NCBI GenBank assembly: GCA_943842245.1
Contig: CALTAJ010000001.1
Span: forward strand, 310,001-374,000
Direction of reading: 5' to 3'
DNA: 64,000 bases
Source: an uncultured Flavobacteriaceae bacterium
GTDB taxonomy: Bacteria; Bacteroidota; Bacteroidia; Flavobacteriales; Flavobacteriaceae
Positions within the stretch are counted from its first letter, which is position 1. Each line of letters opens with the position of its first letter. Both the position numbers and the translations under genes were made by a program. Below are positions 58,624 to 64,000 of the stretch, in pieces. The notes beneath the pieces were generated by a model. That model did no database searches. It saw only the letters and a list, made by a program, of their open reading frames with translations, and was not told the origin of the DNA.

Positions 58624-58631
58624 CAAAATTA
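58624..58631 (-). promoter_or_regulatory. Putative -7 element for pdhA-pdhC
   Basis: TAATTTTG on the minus strand fits TAnnTTTG, 32 bases before the pdhA ATG and directly upstream of the 19-bp palindrome. Confidence 0.5.
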
Positions 58632-58681
58632 CTCATTTCTCTTCTATATTCAGTTAATATTTAAGCTAATTCTTGGATACA

Positions 58682-59863
58682 TTACAAACTATTTTCGCTA
58701 TCATAATTTATGGTTGACTGGGATGAAGACTGGTCAAGATTCATTGATAAAGAAAATCGAATGGTGTTTTCCAATGGATTTCTAACTCTAGATGTTGAAA
58801 ACAAATAAGAAATATCTATATCAATAAAATTCAAATTAAATCCAGCTCCCATGGTAAAGTAGCGTCTTGAACCTTTTTCTACACTTTCATTAAAATAACC
58901 TGTTCTAATTAAAAAAGCCCCTTGGAAACTATACTCCAGCCCCAATGCAATTGTTATTTCACTTAACTCTTCAGATAATCCATTTGGGGAATCAGTAAAT
59001 GATTTAAAAATACCACTAACAAAGTCAATATCAGGTTGACCGTAACCTATTATGTTTTGGTTTTTGTCATATACAGCAACTGGAGTAGGGACTAACAGCT
59101 TACTAAATTCTGAATATAGACCTATGCTATTGTTTTCATCAATAAATAGTTCTAAGCCAGCACCCGTTCTCAAATTAGTTGGAATAAAACTTTTTTGTTC
59201 ACCTGAATCATAATTAAGCTTAGGTCCAATATTTGAAATATTTAAGCCCGATCTAAAAACTGCTTTTTTAGAGCTTAAATCAAAAACTTCGCTTTTATAA
59301 AAAGCCGCAATATCTACTCCTAATGTACTAGCCGATGAATTGTCTGAATTAGCAGCTATTTTAAGATCAGAAAAAATAAATCTGCCCGCTACAGCCATAG
59401 AAAATTCAGGACTCAATTTAAGAGAATAAGACAAATCTAAAGTTAACTCTGAAGGACGCTCCATTCCTTGATCTATAATTGAGCCTCCAATAAAGTCGTT
59501 AAATTGGATTTCACCTAAGCTGAAATAACGTATACTAGTTGCCCAAGAACTTCGTTCATCAACTTTGTTATAATAGGTAATATTACCCAAAAAAATATCA
59601 TCAACTAATTTACTTAGGTATGGAGTATAACTCAATCCAAATCCTTTTTTATTAGAAGAAAAAACATATTTAGCTGGATTCCAATATTGAGAATAATTAT
59701 CTACAGAGGTAGCAACACCTAGATCACCCATTCCAGCTGCTCTAGCATCAGCGGTGATCAACAAAAAAGGCACACCAGTTGTGATTACCCGATTTGAATT
59801 TTGAGCAAAAGAAAGAAGTGAACCTAAAACAAAATTAATTGTAAAAAAAGTAAACGCTCGCAT
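58682..59863 (-). CDS. porV: Type IX secretion system outer-membrane protein PorV (LptO)
   Basis: 393-aa FadL-like barrel protein. A signal peptide (ending LLSFAQ near residue 21) is followed by the strongly conserved PorV opening FLLITADARAAGMGDLGVAT and NYSQYWNPAKYVFS, then alternating beta-strands up to the C-terminus. PorV shuttles type IX cargo from the SprA translocon to the PorU sortase on the cell surface. It is next to gldJ and pdhA as in other flavobacteria, but porU and cdd are not beside it. Confidence 0.93.
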   Translation of the reverse strand: MRAFTFFTINFVLGSLLSFAQNSNRVITTGVPFLLITADARAAGMGDLGVATSVDNYSQYWNPAKYVFSSNKKGFGLSYTPYLSKLVDDIFLGNITYYNKVDERSSWATSIRYFSLGEIQFNDFIGGSIIDQGMERPSELTLDLSYSLKLSPEFSMAVAGRFIFSDLKIAANSDNSSASTLGVDIAAFYKSEVFDLSSKKAVFRSGLNISNIGPKLNYDSGEQKSFIPTNLRTGAGLELFIDENNSIGLYSEFSKLLVPTPVAVYDKNQNIIGYGQPDIDFVSGIFKSFTDSPNGLSEELSEITIALGLEYSFQGAFLIRTGYFNESVEKGSRRYFTMGAGFNLNFIDIDISYLFSTSRVRNPLENTIRFSLSMNLDQSSSQSTINYDSENSL

Positions 59864-59882
59864 GAATTATAATCTTTAATTC

Positions 59883-59971
59883 AAACGTTTATTTTTAAAA
59901 AATCTTATACCATTATTAAATATTTAAGTGTTTTAAGATTATTGAGCAATATTTGAGGAATACAAACGTTT
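59883..59971. repeat. Two copies of palindrome AAACGTTT between porV and gldJ
   Basis: AAACGTTT occurs at 59883-59890 and 59964-59971, each preceded by C, in the ~200-bp divergent region. Both could be binding sites of a regulator controlling the two surface genes. Eight base pairs is short, so chance is not excluded. Confidence 0.3.
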
Positions 59972-60067
59972 TGTTAATACAAAATAAATTAAATCAAAAG
60001 TTGCAATATCAGCTAAAATCTATTATTCGTATATTGCAATATGTTTATTGAATTAATAACAAACTAT

Positions 60068-61726
60068 ATGAAAGTGAGTAACTTAAAATTATTTTCAATC
60101 ATATTCATTGGGATGCTCATCTTTTCCGGTTGTGGTGGAGGTAGTAACGCTTCTCGTGGTACAGGTTGGGATATAAATTCTAAAAAAGGTGGATTTCAAT
60201 ATAATACAGATTTTGATGACCAAGAAACAGGACCAGGTTTAGTATTTATTGAAGGTGGTACCTTTACAAAAGGTCAAGTTCAAGATGATGTTATGAGAGA
60301 TTGGAACAACTCACCCTCTAAACAACATGTTATGTCGTTTTATATCGACGAAACTGAAGTTACTAATATGATGTACATGGAATACCTTGACTGGTTAGAA
60401 TTTGTTTTTCCAACAAACGAAACTCGTTATCGACAAATTTACGAAGGAGCTCTTCCTGACACTCTTGTTTGGAGAAATCAATTAGGATATGTTGAAGAAC
60501 TAACTGCTAATTATTTACGCCATCCGGCATACGCTGAATATCCTGTAGTTGGAGTAAATTGGCTTCAAGCAGTTCAATATGCCGAATGGAGAACCGATCG
60601 TGTAAATGAATTTATTTTGGAGAGAGAATCTTTTGTTCAAAAAGATGTTCGCTATAACGAGGTTGGTACTAATAGCACATTCAATACACAAGCATACTTA
60701 AAAAGACCTGAGACAACTTATGGTAATAAAATGGACACATTAGCTGGTAAAAACTCGGAAGAAAAGAAAGGGGATTCAATAGTAAAAGTATATGCAGGTG
60801 TTGAAAAAGGAATTCTCCTACCCTCATATAGACTTCCTACAGAGGCAGAATGGGAATACGCTGCTTTATCATTAGTTGGAGATAGAGAATACAATAATTA
60901 TCGTGGAAAGAAGAAATACCCTTGGTCTGGAGAATACACCAGGTCTAGTGATAGACGTACTGAAGGTGATCAGCTAGCAAATTTTAAATTAGGGAAAGGA
61001 GATTACGGAGGAATTGCTGGATGGTCTGATGACGGTGCTGACATCACCATACAAGTAAAACAATACCCTCCAAATGATTTTGGTGTTTTCGATATGGCTG
61101 GAAATGTTTCCGAATGGGTATCTGACGTATACAGGCCTATTGTTGACGATGAAGCAAGTGACTTCAATTATTATCGCGGTAATATATATACAAAAACTTT
61201 AATAGGAGAAGACGGTAAAGCACAAATAGTGGCAGCAGATGAGCTTGTATTTGATACACTTCCAAATGGAAAAGTATTACTCAAACGTTTACCCGGTGAA
61301 CTTGAAGAAATTGCCATTGATGAAAATGAAACTTTTTTACGCCAAAATTTTTCAGAGAGTGACAATCGAAATTTTAGAGATGGAGATACTGAGTCTTCTA
61401 GGAATTTTGCAGCAGGAAAAAGAGATTTAGACGATAGTTCCAAACCAGAAACAACCCAAATGTACGATGCTCCTACCCCTCCTAAAATCGTAGATGGCAT
61501 TCGAGAATATGACAAGAATTCTAAAAGAACTACGCTAATTACTGATGAAGTACGTGTTTACAAAGGAGGTTCTTGGAAAGATCGTGCTTACTGGCTAGAT
61601 CCTGCACAAAGAAGATATTTACCTCAATATATAGCTACGGACTACATCGGGTTTAGGTGCGCTATGTCACGATTAGGATCTAAAAGTCAAGTCAAGAAAA
61701 CTGCTCGTCACAAAAGACGCGGTTAA
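60068..61726 (+). CDS. gldJ: Gliding motility lipoprotein GldJ
   Basis: 552-aa lipoprotein of the gliding/type IX machinery. From ATG 60068 there is a signal peptide with lipobox FSGC at about residue 23, then a formylglycine-generating-enzyme/sulfatase-modifying fold: FIEGGTF near 67, DETEVTNMMYMEYLDWL near 97, YRLPTEAEWEYAAL near 257, DFGVFDMAGNVSEWVSD near 338 and the final GGSWKD...GFRCAMSRLG. The GldJ-type insert and basic C-terminal tail (KKTARHKRRG) are present; the tail is reported to matter for gliding in F. johnsoniae. GldJ is a structural paralogue of GldK and has no known enzymatic role. A frame from 60041 adds nine residues and is less likely. Confidence 0.93.
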   Translation: MKVSNLKLFSIIFIGMLIFSGCGGGSNASRGTGWDINSKKGGFQYNTDFDDQETGPGLVFIEGGTFTKGQVQDDVMRDWNNSPSKQHVMSFYIDETEVTNMMYMEYLDWLEFVFPTNETRYRQIYEGALPDTLVWRNQLGYVEELTANYLRHPAYAEYPVVGVNWLQAVQYAEWRTDRVNEFILERESFVQKDVRYNEVGTNSTFNTQAYLKRPETTYGNKMDTLAGKNSEEKKGDSIVKVYAGVEKGILLPSYRLPTEAEWEYAALSLVGDREYNNYRGKKKYPWSGEYTRSSDRRTEGDQLANFKLGKGDYGGIAGWSDDGADITIQVKQYPPNDFGVFDMAGNVSEWVSDVYRPIVDDEASDFNYYRGNIYTKTLIGEDGKAQIVAADELVFDTLPNGKVLLKRLPGELEEIAIDENETFLRQNFSESDNRNFRDGDTESSRNFAAGKRDLDDSSKPETTQMYDAPTPPKIVDGIREYDKNSKRTTLITDEVRVYKGGSWKDRAYWLDPAQRRYLPQYIATDYIGFRCAMSRLGSKSQVKKTARHKRRG

Positions 61727-61738
61727 AACTAAAGAATC

Positions 61739-61767
61739 AAGCATCTTACTTAAGATGCTTTTTTTTT
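61739..61767 (+). terminator. Rho-independent terminator between gldJ and murF
   Basis: AAGCATCTT (61739-61747) pairs with AAGATGCTT (61752-61760) around a 4-nt loop, and the T-run (9 T) ends at 61767. The murF ATG is only 3 bases further on, so murF either depends on readthrough or has a promoter inside the end of gldJ. Confidence 0.88.
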
Positions 61768-61770
61768 ACC

Positions 61771-62664
61771 ATGGAGATACAAAAACTTTATAGAATCTTT
61801 TTAAATTCAAAGGGAGTTTCAACTGACACTAGAACTCTGCAAAAAGGAACAATATTTTTTGCATTAAGTGGACCTAATTTTGATGGTAACCAATATGCTG
61901 AAAATGCAATAGAAAAAGGGGCTTCTTTTGTAGTTGTCGATAAGCTTGATTCAATTGAATTAAATTCTCAAGTTATTTTTGTAAAAAATACTCTTACTGT
62001 TCTTCAGAAATTAGCTACTCATCATAGAAAAATATTGAATATTCCAATTATTGCTATTACAGGAAGCAATGGTAAGACAACTACTAAAGAATTGATTCGT
62101 GAAGTCCTTTCTAAAAAATTTAATGTTCTTGCTACAAAAGGAAATTTTAATAATCACATTGGCGTCCCTTTGACACTCCTTAAATTAACCAAAAAACATG
62201 AAATTGGAATAATCGAGATGGGAGCTAATCATTTAAGTGAAATACAATTACTTAGTGATATTTCTCTTCCCAATTGGGGATATATTACAAATTTTGGAAA
62301 AGCTCATCTAGAAGGTTTTGGGGGTAAAGAGGGAGTGATACAGGGAAAATCTGAATTATACAAACACCTTGTCCTCAATGACGGCCAAATTCTAATCAAT
62401 GGTAATGATCCTGAACAAGTAAAGCAAACCAGAAACCAAAAAGTAATTCAATTTGGTAGTCAAGAAATTCATGATTTTAAAATAAATTTCACTTCAAAAA
62501 ATAGTGGAATTCAACTCGAATTCCAAGGACTAAATTTTAAAAGTCCTCTACATGGAGATTATAATTTGACCAATATTGCAGCATCAATTGCTTTTGGAGT
62601 AATCTTTAAGGTTAAATTAATTAATATTCAAAATGCTATTGTCAGAGTATCAGTCAGAAAATAA
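61771..62664 (+). CDS. murF: MurF, N-terminal and central domains (frame-disrupted)
   Basis: UDP-MurNAc-tripeptide--D-Ala-D-Ala ligase, last cytoplasmic step of the peptidoglycan precursor. This 297-aa frame carries STDTRTL near 19, the ATP loop ITGSNGKTTTKEL near 96, GNFNNHIGVPLTLL near 126, EMGANHLSEI near 148 and NFGKAHLEGFGG near 176. It ends abruptly: after NIQNAI the reading goes out of frame near 62641-62645 and meets TAA at 62662. The remainder of MurF continues in the +1 frame. Without one base near there, a single ~430-aa protein of normal length results. Confidence 0.9.
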   Translation: MEIQKLYRIFLNSKGVSTDTRTLQKGTIFFALSGPNFDGNQYAENAIEKGASFVVVDKLDSIELNSQVIFVKNTLTVLQKLATHHRKILNIPIIAITGSNGKTTTKELIREVLSKKFNVLATKGNFNNHIGVPLTLLKLTKKHEIGIIEMGANHLSEIQLLSDISLPNWGYITNFGKAHLEGFGGKEGVIQGKSELYKHLVLNDGQILINGNDPEQVKQTRNQKVIQFGSQEIHDFKINFTSKNSGIQLEFQGLNFKSPLHGDYNLTNIAASIAFGVIFKVKLINIQNAIVRVSVRK

Positions 62665-63064
62665 TCGTTCCCAAAAGTTGAAAATTGGTAATGTTGAATA
62701 CGTTTTAGATGCTTACAATGCAAATCCAAGTAGTATGGAAGCTGCTTTAAAAGCTTTTTCAGAAAATAAATCTAATTCTAAAACAGTTATTTTAGGCGAT
62801 ATGCTAGAATTGGGAATTTATAGTAAAGAAGAACATGAAAATATACTAAAGCTTTGTCTTGAATATAAATTTAACAATATTTTTACTATAGGGAATCATT
62901 TTAATACTACATCAATTAAAGCTAAGGAGATAATTAAATTTGAAAGAATAGAGGTATTTAAAAAATATTTAAAAAAACAAAATATTCTATTTGATTTTGT
63001 CTTAATCAAAGGTTCACGTGCTCTCAAATTAGAGGATTTGATCCCATTTTTAAAATCAAAATAA
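62633..63064 (+). CDS. murF: MurF, C-terminal domain (continuation in the +1 frame)
   Basis: The frame contains SEYQSENNRSQ, YVLDAYNANPSSMEAALKAF, VILGDMLELG and the C-terminal LIKGSRALKLEDL, all typical of the last third of MurF. It overlaps the first part by 32 nt. An ATG at 62633 exists but lies out of register with the family, so independent translation is unlikely unless the protein really is split at the central/C-terminal domain boundary. Sequencing or assembly error, a recent mutation and frameshifting are the options. Confidence 0.85.
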   Translation: MLLSEYQSENNRSQKLKIGNVEYVLDAYNANPSSMEAALKAFSENKSNSKTVILGDMLELGIYSKEEHENILKLCLEYKFNNIFTIGNHFNTTSIKAKEIIKFERIEVFKKYLKKQNILFDFVLIKGSRALKLEDLIPFLKSK

Positions 63065-63069
63065 TTTTA

Positions 63070-63330
63070 ATGTATAGAGGATTCCTTATTCTGGTGATAT
63101 CAATACTTTTTTTAAAATGTGAGAAGTCTGATGATCGGTGTGGAATTATTATTCAAAAGGTAGAGATACAGACAACATTGTATTTTGTTTTGCAAACAGA
63201 TGAATATATAAATTATTACAATAATCCTGGCCAGCCAAATCTTCCTGATGATGGAGTAAGGCAAGGTATTGTAACAAGAGAAGCTTACGATAAATTTGAA
63301 ATTGGTGAGAAGTATTGTTCTGAAATATGA
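63070..63330 (+). CDS. Small lipoprotein, function unknown
   Basis: 86-aa protein with a hydrophobic N-terminus (FLILVISILFLK) and Cys at 17, a plausible though imperfect lipobox (Lys at -1). The mature part has two further cysteines (DRCGII, KYCSEI) that may form a disulfide, several Tyr and Asn, and the segment DDGVRQGIVTREAYDKFEIG. It starts 5 bases after murF and stops 4 bases before the convergent acs. I do not recognise a function. Confidence 0.65.
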   Translation: MYRGFLILVISILFLKCEKSDDRCGIIIQKVEIQTTLYFVLQTDEYINYYNNPGQPNLPDDGVRQGIVTREAYDKFEIGEKYCSEI

Positions 63331-63334
63331 ACTC

Positions 63335-64000
63335 TTATTTTATGTTTGCCCCTTGTATTATTTCATTTACAACCTCTGGATTAAGAAATGTTGATGTATC
63401 TCCTAAATTAGTGAAATCTTTACTAGCTAACTTTCTCAATATTCGACGCATTATTTTTCCTGATCTAGTTTTAGGTAATCCAGAAACTATTTGTACTTGA
63501 TCAGGTTTTGCAATAGGGCCAATAATTTTTCGAACTGTATCTTTTATTTCCTCAATCAAACTCTCCTGTGATCGACCTTCCATATCACAAATTACATATG
63601 CATAAATTCCCTGTCCTTTTATTTCATGGGGATAACCTACCACGGCTGACTCGATTACTTTAGGATGCTCGTTAATAGCATTTTCAACTTCAGCTGTCCC
63701 CATACGATGGCCTGATACATTCATCACATCATCAACTCGTCCAAGTATTCGCAAGTAACCATCGTGATCTCGTTTTGCACCATCTCCTGTAAAATACATT
63801 CCAGGATAAGTGGAAAAATAAGTATCCTTACAGCGTTTATGGTCACCATATGTAGTTCTAATCATAGAGGGCCAAGGAAACTTGACACAAAGATTCCCCT
63901 CTACATTATTTCCAACCAATTCATTTCCTTCAGCGTCTAAAATAATTGGCTGTATTCCAGGCAATGGCAAAGAGGCGTGTGCTGGTTTATTGGGAGTAAT
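63335..64000 (-). CDS. acs: Acetyl-CoA synthetase, C-terminal part
   Basis: Activates acetate to acetyl-CoA through acetyl-AMP. The frame is open to the window edge, so the 5' part lies beyond it; 221 residues are visible. They include PLPGIQPIILDAEG, the hinge region TGDGAKRDHDGYLRILGRVDDV (seen as TGDGAKRDHDGY and GRVDDVMNVSGHRMGTAEVE), and the catalytic, acetylation-controlled lysine in KTRSGKIMRRILRK. The C-terminal length is normal. Confidence 0.95.
   Translation of the reverse strand: MTPNKPAHASLPLPGIQPIILDAEGNELVGNNVEGNLCVKFPWPSMIRTTYGDHKRCKDTYFSTYPGMYFTGDGAKRDHDGYLRILGRVDDVMNVSGHRMGTAEVENAINEHPKVIESAVVGYPHEIKGQGIYAYVICDMEGRSQESLIEEIKDTVRKIIGPIAKPDQVQIVSGLPKTRSGKIMRRILRKLASKDFTNLGDTSTFLNPEVVNEIIQGANIK

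Noticed and set aside
1-64000. Search for CRISPR arrays, insertion sequences, prophage genes or defence islands
   Set aside because: No regularly spaced repeats, transposase, integrase or known defence genes were seen; nearly all genes are conserved housekeeping or surface genes.

Overview
The window is AT-rich and very gene-dense, and comes from a Bacteroidota chromosome, most likely a marine-type member of the Flavobacteriia with a compact genome. Support: the TAnnTTTG type of -7 promoter in front of many genes; a short group-1 sigma factor (287 aa); gliding and type IX secretion genes gldB, gldC, gldJ and porV; a flavobacterial division/cell-wall (dcw) cluster order; Mpl; and a two-lipoyl-domain PdhC. 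I see no phage, insertion sequence, CRISPR array or obvious foreign island. The longest stretches without protein genes (12488-12845 and 9154-9466) hold a tRNA-Arg and a 58-aa membrane protein gene, so no truly empty stretch above 300 bases remains.

Layout. 1-7825 (+): 3' part of a TamA/BamA-like outer-membrane assembly protein, fbaA, accD, rpsO, pnp, rpoD, a terminator, rpe. 7822-12487 (-): an OmpA-type protein with calcium-binding thrombospondin type-3 repeats, a small membrane protein, and a 1006-aa fusion of small-molecule kinase, M23/LytM domain and class-III PLP enzyme. 12616-12689 (-): tRNA-Arg(TCG). 12846-28673 (-): the dcw cluster, transcribed mraZ-rsmH-ftsL-ftsI-murE-mraY-murD-ftsW-murG-murC-ftsQ-ftsA-ftsZ-yqeY, with genes overlapping or nearly touching throughout. 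28859-30243 (+): alpha/beta hydrolase and engB. 30240-31582 (-): gldC, gldB. 31639-32430 (+): nadE. 32451-43996 (-): dnaG, polyprenyl synthase, rlmN, queA, aroA, MazG-like, HAD phosphatase, mpl, a TPR protein, obgE, adk. 44079-47756 (+): purK, purE, M3 peptidase. 47777-48962 (-): rhodanese lipoprotein and a UbiA-like membrane protein. 49076-54670 (+): gcvP, a FabH-like ketosynthase, mlaE, mlaF. 54667-59863 (-): SprT-like protein, SDR, pdhC, pdhA, porV. 60068-63330 (+): gldJ, murF (frame-disrupted), a small lipoprotein. 63335-64000 (-): 3' part of acs.

How the parts work together: most genes serve peptidoglycan synthesis and septation (dcw cluster, mpl, murF, the polyprenyl lipid supply), translation and RNA turnover (rpsO, pnp, rlmN, queA, obgE, engB), central carbon metabolism (fbaA, rpe, pdhA/C, acs, accD, gcvP) and the flavobacterial cell surface (tamL, ompA-like, mlaEF, porV, gldBCJ). 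The MurE DNPR motif and the presence of mpl indicate meso-diaminopimelate-type peptidoglycan.

The most interesting points are: murE has ATA exactly where ATG is expected, and one G-to-A change in an ATGA stop/start junction explains it; murF is split by a one-base frameshift; three exact 10-bp-spaced GTGGK repeats upstream of mraZ look like the MraZ operator; the kinase-M23-PLP fusion enzyme; a perfect 19-bp palindrome in the pdhA leader; loss of all zinc ligands in both AccD and DnaG; porU and cdd missing between pdhA/porV and gldJ; and promoters so close to start codons that several mRNAs should be nearly leaderless.
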